Source: Filimonas lacunae (GTDB taxonomy: Bacteria > Bacteroidota > Bacteroidia > Chitinophagales > Chitinophagaceae). Taken from it: 64,000 bases of DNA. Made by a program: the position numbers and the translations under genes. The stretch is from contig NZ_AP017422.1 in assembly GCF_002355595.1 (NCBI RefSeq), positions 3,472,001 through 3,536,000 of the forward strand. The letters run 5' to 3'. Below, piece after piece: positions 52,784 to 59,912 of this stretch (its first letter is position 1; each line of letters starts with the position of its first letter). The notes beneath the pieces were generated by a model, which saw only the letters and a program-made list of their open reading frames with translations, was not told the DNA's origin and ran no database searches.

Positions 52784-53227
52784 ATGAAAACAACACTCAA
52801 TGTTTGCATGGCTATTATATTGCTATGTGCATTCCGTGCCGACTGGGAAACCAATTTAGAAAAGGCAAAAATGAAAGCCGCCCGGGAGCATAAATACATA
52901 CTGCTTAATTTTTCCGGATCCGATTGGTGCGGACCTTGTATACGGTTAAAGGAAACGCTGTTTTCCTCTACTGCGTTTGTGCAATTTGCCGATAGCAGCC
53001 TGGTGTTACTAAACGCCGATTTTCCAAGACAAAAGAAAAACCGTTTAACTGCGCAACAACAGCAACTTAACAACCAGTTAGCCGATCAATACAACCCGTC
53101 CGGCAATTTCCCTATGACAATATTATTAAACGCCGAAGGAAAGCCTGTAAAAGAATGGATAGGCATTCCTAAAGAAGATGGATTCGGGTTTATTACCGAA
53201 ATCAATACTATAATACATGGCAAATAG
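52784..53227 (+). CDS. Exported thioredoxin-like protein
   Basis: A 147-aa thioredoxin-fold protein with a short signal sequence (TTLNVCMAIILLCAFRADW). The redox motif WCGPC (residues 48-52, in NFSGSDWCGPCIRLKETLF) and the cis-Pro strand GNFPMTILL are present. The ATG at 52784 is preferred over an upstream in-frame start. It is a member of the thioredoxin_7/DUF255-like exported group. It overlaps the ApbE gene by 11 bp. It probably keeps a periplasmic partner reduced, perhaps the Cys-rich tail of the DUF4266 lipoprotein (inference). Confidence 0.88.
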   Translation: MKTTLNVCMAIILLCAFRADWETNLEKAKMKAAREHKYILLNFSGSDWCGPCIRLKETLFSSTAFVQFADSSLVLLNADFPRQKKNRLTAQQQQLNNQLADQYNPSGNFPMTILLNAEGKPVKEWIGIPKEDGFGFITEINTIIHGK

Positions 53228-54161
53228 TACGATGCAACCGGGTTTGTATAAACGCACCATGAAACTGATGGGAAACCGGTTTGAGATAACCGTTGTGGCT
53301 TTTGATGAATCGTGGGCCGAGGCCTGCATTCACGATGCAGTTACCGAAATACAACGAATAGAAACACTGCTTACCACTTTTCAGGATAACAGTGAAACCA
53401 ACCAGGTAAACCGTATGGCTGGCATACAACCGGTAGAGGTAAGTGCAGAAATGCTGCAACTGGTATCCCGTTCTGTAAAACTGTCAAAGCTTACCCAGGG
53501 GGCCTTTGATATTACATACGGCTCGGTTGACAAGCGATTCTGGAACTTTGACACCACCATGCAATCTTTGCCGGATAAAGCAACCGCAGCTGCTTCCGTT
53601 CGCCTCATCAATTACAGGAACATAGTCATTAACGAAGAACAAAGCACGTTGTTTTTAAAAGAAAAGGGCATGCGCATAGGCTTCGGAGGCATAGGCAAAG
53701 GCTACGCCGCAGAAAGGGCTAAAGCAGTTTTGCAACAGAAAGGTGTAACCAGTGGCATTGTAAATGCGTCCGGCGATCTCACCACCTGGGGCACGCAGCC
53801 AGATGGCCACCCCTGGACGGTGGGCATAGCCAATCCGGATATCCCACATCAGCTGTTTTCCAGTCTTACAATATCCGGGATGGCTATTGCCACCTCCGGG
53901 AATTACGAAAAGTACGTGGTTATTGATGGCAAAAAATATTCCCATACTATTGATCCCTCCACCGGTATGCCGGTGCAAGGCATTAAAAGTGTATCTATTC
54001 TTTGCCCCAACGCAGAAATGGCCGATGCTATGGCTACGCCTGTAATGATAATGGGCATAAAAGCGGGTTTACATATGATTAACCAGATAAAAGGAATGGC
54101 ATGCCTTATTATCAATGACCACAACCAATTATTCACTTCTGCAAACATTCGTTTACAATGA
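53217..54161 (+). CDS. apbE: FAD:protein FMN transferase (ApbE family)
   Basis: A 314-aa flavin transferase that moves FMN from FAD onto Ser or Thr of target proteins using Mg. Visible signatures are MGNRFEITV, IGFGGIGKGYAAERAK (flavin-binding), GIVNASGDLTTWG, YSHTIDPSTGMPVQG and the metal-site Asp in AEMADAMATP. Most ApbE proteins are exported; here no signal peptide or lipobox is seen, since the protein begins directly with MANSTMQPGLYKRTMKLMGN. It overlaps the genes on both sides (11 bp and ATGA), so it is tightly coupled to the thioredoxin and DUF4266 genes. A typical flavinylation target (S/T-G-A-T) is not evident nearby. Confidence 0.93.
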   Translation: MANSTMQPGLYKRTMKLMGNRFEITVVAFDESWAEACIHDAVTEIQRIETLLTTFQDNSETNQVNRMAGIQPVEVSAEMLQLVSRSVKLSKLTQGAFDITYGSVDKRFWNFDTTMQSLPDKATAAASVRLINYRNIVINEEQSTLFLKEKGMRIGFGGIGKGYAAERAKAVLQQKGVTSGIVNASGDLTTWGTQPDGHPWTVGIANPDIPHQLFSSLTISGMAIATSGNYEKYVVIDGKKYSHTIDPSTGMPVQGIKSVSILCPNAEMADAMATPVMIMGIKAGLHMINQIKGMACLIINDHNQLFTSANIRLQ

Positions 54162-54373
54162 AAAGAAAATATCCCTGCTTATCATTACTACTAATTGTGG
54201 TAGTAAGCTCATGTACAACAGTAAAAGAGTATCAGAAAAGCCGTTTGAATGATGGAGAAATGGTATTAAGCAACCGCAAGGCGGAAAAAACAGAGCTTAA
54301 TTTTCAATCCTATCGCGAAGGCGCTTCCGGTGCTAATGCCGGCAAAACCGGTGGAGGATGTGGTTGTAACTAA
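54158..54373 (+). CDS. DUF4266 small lipoprotein with Gly-Cys tail
   Basis: A 71-aa lipoprotein: lipobox VVVSSC gives lipidated Cys19, followed by TTVKEYQKSRLNDGEMVLSN. The C-terminus EGASGANAGKTGGGCGCN is the family hallmark, with the two cysteines in GGGCGCN at residues 68 and 70. The function of DUF4266 is unknown; it is repeatedly found with ApbE, thioredoxin-like and DUF3570 genes. Residues 54-60 (EGASGAN) resemble the ApbE target pattern D-G-x-S/T-G-A-T but lack the acceptor Thr. Its ATG overlaps the ApbE stop by 4 bp (ATGA), indicating coupled expression. Confidence 0.88.
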   Translation: MKRKYPCLSLLLIVVVSSCTTVKEYQKSRLNDGEMVLSNRKAEKTELNFQSYREGASGANAGKTGGGCGCN

Positions 54374-54398
54374 TTTAAAGACTACTAAAACACAATCC

Positions 54399-55601
54399 AT
54401 GAAAAAGATATGCTTAACAGTGGTAGGCCTGTATATAGGTTTACTGGCTGCTTTTTCACAGAATAAAACAGACAGCACCCATTATAAAAACCGGAAACTT
54501 ACGTTTGATGAAGCCAACCTGGTAACCAGCTATTATAAGCAAGATGGCAACAATTCGGCTGTTACCGGGGGAACAGGAACGGAAAACCTGAACGATATAT
54601 CCACTTCTTTTGATGTAAAGCTGAACAGATGGGATAAACATAACAGGAAGCATACGATGGATATAGAATTGGGCATCGACCACTATACATCTGCCTCCTC
54701 TGATAAGATAGATCCTAAAACCGTATCTTCTGCATCGCATGCCGATACACGCATCTATCCTTCGCTTACTTATTCAGTGGAAAACGAAACAAAGGGCACT
54801 ACTTTGTCAGCCGGTCTTTCCGTTTCACACGAGTTCGATTACCAGTCTTACGGCATGAATGTATCGTTTGCACAAAAAACACATAACCGTAATGGTGAAT
54901 TTACCGCCAGGCTGCAGGCTTACCTGGACGATCTTAAGATTATCAAACCTTTTGAGCTACGAACAGCGGCAGAACAACAGGAAACGCATGAAAGCAGTTA
55001 TCCTACCGCCTCACGCAATTCCTTCAGCACCTCCCTGTCTTATTCACAAATCGTTAACGAAAGACTACAGCTGATGATACTTACCGACCTGGTATATCAG
55101 CATGGCTACCTGGGCCTTCCCTTCCATCGTATTTATTTTAACGATGCCTCGGAAGGAGTAGAAAACCTGCCTGGCAACAGGTTTAAAATTCCTATAGGAA
55201 TAAGAGGAAGCTATTTTTTGGGAGACCGGTTTGTATTGAGAGGGTTTTATCGTTTTTACCACGATAGCTGGGGCCTGGATGCACATACTGCCAATATTGA
55301 AACAGTAGTAAAGCTCACCCCCTTTTTCTCAGTAACTCCATTTTACAGGTATTATATACAATCTGCCGTGCGGTATTTTGCGCCGTATAGCGCACATAAT
55401 CCTACCGATCGGTATTATACAAGCAGTTACGACTTATCAGCATTTAACAGTCATTTCTTTGGCGCAGGCTTTAGAATCATGCCTCCTAAAGGCGTTTTTG
55501 GCATGCAACATTTTAATATGCTGGAAATACGCTATGGACATTATAACAGAAGTAACGGAATGCAATCAGATATTATTACGTTGAATATACGTGTTAAATA
55601 A
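54399..55601 (+). CDS. DUF3570 outer-membrane beta-barrel protein
   Basis: A 400-aa exported protein with a signal peptide (KKICLTVVGLYIGLLAAFSQ) and a body of amphipathic strands typical of DUF3570 (SYYKQDGNNSAVTGGTGTEN, DHYTSASSDKIDPKTVSSAS, RDRFV-like barrel strands, last strand SDIITLNIRVK). It is probably an outer-membrane barrel. The start at 54399 gives the signal peptide; an upstream in-frame ATG lies inside the DUF4266 gene. It closes the thioredoxin-ApbE-DUF4266-DUF3570 operon and is followed by a strong terminator. It may carry or dock the redox components at the surface; this is unproven. Confidence 0.88.
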   Translation: MKKICLTVVGLYIGLLAAFSQNKTDSTHYKNRKLTFDEANLVTSYYKQDGNNSAVTGGTGTENLNDISTSFDVKLNRWDKHNRKHTMDIELGIDHYTSASSDKIDPKTVSSASHADTRIYPSLTYSVENETKGTTLSAGLSVSHEFDYQSYGMNVSFAQKTHNRNGEFTARLQAYLDDLKIIKPFELRTAAEQQETHESSYPTASRNSFSTSLSYSQIVNERLQLMILTDLVYQHGYLGLPFHRIYFNDASEGVENLPGNRFKIPIGIRGSYFLGDRFVLRGFYRFYHDSWGLDAHTANIETVVKLTPFFSVTPFYRYYIQSAVRYFAPYSAHNPTDRYYTSSYDLSAFNSHFFGAGFRIMPPKGVFGMQHFNMLEIRYGHYNRSNGMQSDIITLNIRVK

Positions 55602-55618
55602 TGCCTGCATCTATGGGC

Positions 55619-55652
55619 AAACAGCCGTCACCTATGATAGTGACGGCTGTTT
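55619..55652. terminator. Bidirectional terminator between DUF3570 and VIT-type genes
   Basis: A perfect 11-bp stem (acagccgtcac, 55621-55631, against gtgacggctgt, 55640-55650) with an 8-nt loop, with AA before and TTT after. It lies between two convergent genes and serves both. Confidence 0.85.
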
Positions 55653-55657
55653 TGCCT

Positions 55658-56347
55658 TTAGTGTTCCCCAATCATCCTGGCAATACCAAAAGCTGCTCCC
55701 GCAGCCAGCATTCCGGTAACAGCTACCTTCATGGCTCCGGCCATCACAGGTTGACCGGTTACCTTACTTTTAAAGTAACCGAAAACAAAAAGGCATATAA
55801 CAGCTACAATACACGAATAACCCAGCGCATGATTGGCATTGCTGATAATAAAGTAAGGCGATAGCGGGATAAGCCCCCCAACTATATAAGATGCACCAAT
55901 GGTGACAGCACTACGGGTTGCGGCGCTGGGATGAGGCTTTTCCAAGCCTAATTCAAAACGCATCATAAAATCTACCCATTTGTCTTTATTTCTTGCCAGC
56001 TCATCAGCAGCCTGCTGTTGTAACTCACCGGAAAGCCCCATTTCGGCAAATACATCCATCACTTCTTTCTTCTCCTGTTCCGGCATCCTCTCTACTTCAT
56101 CGTATTCTCTTTTTTGTTCGGCGTTAAAGTGATCCTCCTCCGTTTTACCCGCCAGATAGCCACCCAGGCTCATGGCAATAGACCCTGCTACAATTTCTGC
56201 CAGTCCAGCCGTTACTACAATTTTTGAAGCAGCTACTGCACCACTCAACCCTGCCGCCAGCGCAAAAGGCACAGTTAGCCCATCAGACATGCCAATTACA
56301 ATATCCCTGATAGTGTCAGAACTTTTTAAATGATATTCGTTATGCAT
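55658..56347 (-). CDS. VIT1/CCC1-family iron/manganese transporter
   Basis: A 229-aa membrane protein of the VIT1/CCC1 family, which moves Fe(II) or Mn(II) out of the cytoplasm. The first helix pair shows DIVIGMSDGLTVPFALAAGL and AEIVAGSIAMSLGGYLAGKT. The acidic cytoplasmic metal-binding region follows, with Glu/Asp-rich EEDHFNAEQKREYDEVERMP and MPEQEKKEVMDVFAEMG. Three further helices begin near SAVTIGASYIVGGLIPLSPY. The ATG at 56347 is preferred; upstream in-frame sequence looks non-coding. It appears monocistronic. Confidence 0.91.
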   Translation of the reverse strand: MHNEYHLKSSDTIRDIVIGMSDGLTVPFALAAGLSGAVAASKIVVTAGLAEIVAGSIAMSLGGYLAGKTEEDHFNAEQKREYDEVERMPEQEKKEVMDVFAEMGLSGELQQQAADELARNKDKWVDFMMRFELGLEKPHPSAATRSAVTIGASYIVGGLIPLSPYFIISNANHALGYSCIVAVICLFVFGYFKSKVTGQPVMAGAMKVAVTGMLAAGAAFGIARMIGEH

Positions 56348-56677
56348 AATATTTTTAAACAGACAATGCAAAAATATCATTTATACATATCAAAAAACAA
56401 ATCATTTAAAGCAAGTTTACACATTTTACAATATAATTTTATTATATATATATAAAATAAAGACAAAGTCAGTGCCGATTAAAATCGCCTTAAGTTTACA
56501 TAAACTCACCATCTCCTCTTGTAAAAAGAATCGGTATATTTTATATTTGAATTACAGTCCTATAGGCCATTTCACCTATTCCGACACAAAAAATAACCAA
56601 TTTATCCATACATACCTTTTATTGTTAAGCTTACTTGATTTTTAAAAAGTATCACTTAATAATTCATTTGCATTACT
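56348..56677. promoter_or_regulatory. AT-rich divergent region, VIT-type / AraC-type genes
   Basis: 330 bp, very AT-rich around 56430-56460. It has a perfect dyad AGTTTA-CA-TAAACT (56493-56506) and a second copy of its left part, AAGTTTACA (56413-56421). An exact -7 box TATATTTG (56542-56549) points to the AraC-type gene, and TTCATTTG (56663-56670) lies just before its ATG. No coding sequence is seen. Confidence 0.45.
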
Positions 56678-57646
56678 ATGAAGTCGCCCTATCATTTCAG
56701 TTTGCCAGATATACCGTCCAGTAAAATTACCACCCATAACTACTGGCCTAATAAATGTGACTATAAAATTCCATTCGCCACTCCTACCCTTGTTTGTTTT
56801 GAAGAAAAGGGTCACCTGTTTTCACAGACATTTGAGGGTAAGCATTTCCGGATGGTAATGCTTACTGTAAATGCGCAGGAAGATTTTTCTATGTATTGCG
56901 ATGCACTTTATCCTTATGTAAGCTTCAGTTATATTTTACAGGGTAACATAATAGTTCGCTACAAAGGCAATAAAGATTTTTTTGTCATGCGCGAAAACTA
57001 TTGCCGTCCTGGGTTTATTAATACTGGTAAACATCAAATGCATTTTAGAAAAGGAAAAACCGTACTATTTTATTTTATTATGGAAACCTCTTTTTTTGAA
57101 GAAATGCAAATGAATATTCCCTTATTATACAACCTGTTTTACAACTGGAAATTGTGCGCTCATCAAACCGAACTTTTGCAATTCAGGATAGACGCAGCAT
57201 TTGAACGATTAATAAGAGAGCTGCAAAGTAGCACTAAAACCGGGATTGCTTTAGAAACAGAGGTATTAAGCATTATACAGGCGTTGATATTATGTTTTGA
57301 AGAGAAACTTAAAAGCGGCGATAGCTTCATTAATAAACCCGTGTCATTAATAGTACATGATGTTCGTGATTACATTATATCTACCGTAGCCAAAGGCCCC
57401 CGGCAGGATATTTCTATCATAGCCAGCCAATATTATATTGGAGAAAAAACCTTAAGCCGTGTATTCAGAAATACCTTTGGTATAACCCTGAAACAGTTTA
57501 AACTGTCTGAACGTATGAAGGTAGCGGCTCAAATGCGTGAACAAGGCACCAGTTTGCAGGAAATAGCTGTAAAGCTGGGCTATAGTTCTGTACACAATCT
57601 TCAAAGGGAATATATGAAGCATTTTAATTACAAATTGGTAGACTAA
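56678..57646 (+). CDS. AraC-family transcriptional regulator
   Basis: A 322-aa regulator. The N-terminal part (residues 30-150) looks like a cupin-type sensor domain (SFSYILQGNIIVRYKGNKDF). The C-terminal AraC/XylS HTH pair spans about 225-320: QDISIIASQYYIGEKTLSRV, RNTFGITLKQFKLSERMK, then LQEIAVKLGYSSVHNLQREY. The length and order are normal for the family. It is divergent from the VIT-type gene and followed by an uncoupled response regulator gene. Effector and targets are unknown. The dyad at 56493-56506 is a candidate autoregulatory site. Confidence 0.92.
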   Translation: MKSPYHFSLPDIPSSKITTHNYWPNKCDYKIPFATPTLVCFEEKGHLFSQTFEGKHFRMVMLTVNAQEDFSMYCDALYPYVSFSYILQGNIIVRYKGNKDFFVMRENYCRPGFINTGKHQMHFRKGKTVLFYFIMETSFFEEMQMNIPLLYNLFYNWKLCAHQTELLQFRIDAAFERLIRELQSSTKTGIALETEVLSIIQALILCFEEKLKSGDSFINKPVSLIVHDVRDYIISTVAKGPRQDISIIASQYYIGEKTLSRVFRNTFGITLKQFKLSERMKVAAQMREQGTSLQEIAVKLGYSSVHNLQREYMKHFNYKLVD

Positions 57647-57941
57647 AAACCTACCATATTCATTCTCACAATCTTATACAGCAATGGGCATTTTGGAGAA
57701 TAAATATTGGCCATTTTAGGTACAAAACTTATATCATCTTTGTTATACCAAAATAATTTGTTTTTCGAGGGATTGATTCCACCGGGTATAACCTGTTGGG
57801 TCGTTAACGAAGGCCTTCATCATTCCTGGTAAAGTCCAGTATTTAAATCTTAATTAGTATGCGGGGATATGCTGTTTACAGTAACCTGTAAAAACCAACC
57901 CGGCGTATTAATTGCATTCAAACCTAAAACCGCTGCTGACA
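57647..57941. other. Intergenic gap without a recognised element
   Basis: 295 bp between the AraC-type gene and the single-domain response regulator. No open frame of note, terminator stem or exact -7 box was found. An upstream TTG (57912) in frame with the regulator is not needed as a start. Confidence 0.4.
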
Positions 57942-58379
57942 ATGGAGAAACTGGTTATTCTATTAGTGGAAGACGATATTGACGACAGGGAAATTATTGG
58001 ATCGGCCATACAGGAATTAAATATTGATGCGCACCTGGTAGAAATTGTGGATGGCAAAGCACTTGAAAAATTTATAAAGGATGGCATGTCGCCACCTATT
58101 GACTTTATATTTATGGATATTAATTTACCCTGCTATGATGGAAAACAGTGCCTGGAAATAATAAAAAACTCTTTACAATTCAACAACGTGCCGGTAATTA
58201 TGTTATCTACCTCTAACAGAGCTTCAGATATCGACAGTGCTTTTCTAAATGGAGCTACACGTTATGTGGTAAAGCCTTTTACTTACAGTGCTATGCTTAA
58301 AATACTACACGAGGTATGCACCGAATTCAGGCTCTACCGCCAGCTACCATTAACTAAACATAACTTTATTATTACCTGA
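57942..58379 (+). CDS. Single-domain response regulator (CheY/Rcp1-like)
   Basis: A 145-aa stand-alone receiver domain. The acidic pocket is LLVEDDIDDRE, the phospho-acceptor Asp is in FIFMDINLPCYDG, the Thr/Ser switch is in VIMLSTSNRASDI, and the conserved Lys is in RYVVKPFTYS. There is no output domain, so it works as a phospho-relay link or by protein contact, as Rcp1 does for phytochrome kinases. It is unlinked to a kinase gene; the nearby hybrid kinase with an HPt domain could supply phosphate. A terminator follows it. Confidence 0.92.
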   Translation: MEKLVILLVEDDIDDREIIGSAIQELNIDAHLVEIVDGKALEKFIKDGMSPPIDFIFMDINLPCYDGKQCLEIIKNSLQFNNVPVIMLSTSNRASDIDSAFLNGATRYVVKPFTYSAMLKILHEVCTEFRLYRQLPLTKHNFIIT

Positions 58380-58434
58380 CCAGTTGAATATTGTCGTTTT
58401 TCATTTGAATCATTTCCTAGTTTTACGGGCCTGC

Positions 58435-58460
58435 CTTTTGAGGAAGGGCCCCTTTTTTAT
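58435..58460 (+). terminator. Terminator of the single-domain response regulator gene
   Basis: A GC-rich stem (gggcc...ggccc with an internal bulge and a CCT/AGG extension) is followed directly by CTTTTTTAT, about 60 bp after the stop codon. Confidence 0.75.
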
Positions 58461-58527
58461 TTATAGGGTAACATCATTTCACTAAAATGCCTCATTCCTC
58501 ATTTTTTTTATTACATTACATTTAACA

Positions 58528-59895
58528 ATGCAATACTGCCTTATGGAAGCTTATCAGATATTTGTTGTAGAAGATGATGCGTGGTATGGTGAAATATTAG
58601 AATACCAGCTTTCGCTCAACCCCGACTATGCTGTTCAAAGATTTACCACTGCCCAGGAATGCCTGAAAAACCTATATAAAAAACCTGATTTAATTACTAT
58701 AGATTATGCAATGCCAGACATGAACGGCATTACCTTATTTAAAAAAATAAAAGAAACCAATCCCGACACACCGGTAATCATGATCAGTGCCCAGGAAAAT
58801 ATAAGCACTGCAGTGGAGCTGCTTAAACTGGGCATTAACGATTATATTGTAAAAGACGATAATACAAAAGAGCTTTTATGGAATTCGGTGATACGCATTC
58901 GCGAGCACCAGGCGTTAAAGCAAAAGGTAGAAGAACTGAAAGAAGAGCTAGGGCATAAATATGAATTTGACAAAATAATTAAAGGTTCATCACCCGCTAT
59001 TAAAAAGATTTTTGCCTTAATGGAAAAAGCCAGTAATAGCCAGATTAACGTATCCATTACCGGCGAAACAGGTACCGGGAAAGAACTGGTAGCCAAAGCC
59101 ATTCATTACAACTCGGAGAGAAAGAAAAAGAACTTTGTGGCAGTGAACATGGCAGCCATTCCAAAAGAGCTGGTAGAAAGTGAATTGTTTGGCCACGAAA
59201 AAGGCGCATTCACCGGGGCCATTGCCCGAAAAACCGGGCGTTTTGAAGAAGCGAGTAAAGGCACTTTGTTTCTGGATGAAATTGCAGAAGCAGACCTTAA
59301 TATACAAACCAAGCTTTTACGAGTACTACAGGAAAGAGAACTAGTAAGAGTAGGCGGCAATGAAGTAATTAAACTGGATGTGCGGCTGATTGTGGCTACG
59401 CATAAAAACCTGGAAGAAGAAGTACAGCAAGGACGTTTTAGAGAAGATCTTTATTTCAGGATCATGGGCCTGCCTATTGAACTACCGCCCCTGCGCGAAC
59501 GTGGAAATGATACGTTATTGCTGGCCAGCCACTTTATTACCGAAGCCTGCCACGAAAATAAAATTCACCCGGTAGTTACACTTTCTACTGCAGCAAAAGA
59601 AAAATTACTCAAATATCATTTCCCCGGCAATATACGAGAATTGAAAGCCATTATTGACCTGGCCTGCGTTATGTGCAACGGCGCAGAGATACAGCCTGCC
59701 GATATGAAGTTTTCGGTAACTAAACAAAAGCAACTTGCATTTGCCGAAGAGAAAACAATGGAAGAATATTATATAGATATTATCCAGGCTTTTTTAAAGA
59801 AATACAACAACAACGTATTAAAAGTGGCTGATGTGTTACAAATTGGAAAGAGTACCATTTACAAACTCATTAATAACGATAAAATAAAAGTATAG
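58528..59895 (+). CDS. NtrC-family sigma-54-dependent response regulator
   Basis: A 455-aa activator with three domains. Receiver, residues 10-125: FVVEDDAWYG, phospho-acceptor Asp about 59 in ITIDYAMPDMNG. AAA+ ATPase, about 148-375: Walker A GETGTGKELVAKAI near 178, the sigma-54 contact loop GAFTGA near 225, and RVLQERELVRVGGNEVIKLD. Fis-type HTH, about 415-455: NNVLKVADVLQIGKSTIYKL. It opens sigma-54 promoters using ATP. A second ATG at 58543 (MEAYQIFVVEDD) would trim five residues. The kinase partner may be the convergent hybrid kinase just downstream, or one encoded elsewhere. Confidence 0.93.
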   Translation: MQYCLMEAYQIFVVEDDAWYGEILEYQLSLNPDYAVQRFTTAQECLKNLYKKPDLITIDYAMPDMNGITLFKKIKETNPDTPVIMISAQENISTAVELLKLGINDYIVKDDNTKELLWNSVIRIREHQALKQKVEELKEELGHKYEFDKIIKGSSPAIKKIFALMEKASNSQINVSITGETGTGKELVAKAIHYNSERKKKNFVAVNMAAIPKELVESELFGHEKGAFTGAIARKTGRFEEASKGTLFLDEIAEADLNIQTKLLRVLQERELVRVGGNEVIKLDVRLIVATHKNLEEEVQQGRFREDLYFRIMGLPIELPPLRERGNDTLLLASHFITEACHENKIHPVVTLSTAAKEKLLKYHFPGNIRELKAIIDLACVMCNGAEIQPADMKFSVTKQKQLAFAEEKTMEEYYIDIIQAFLKKYNNNVLKVADVLQIGKSTIYKLINNDKIKV

Positions 59896-59912
59896 TAACC
59901 GGGCAGAAGTGG

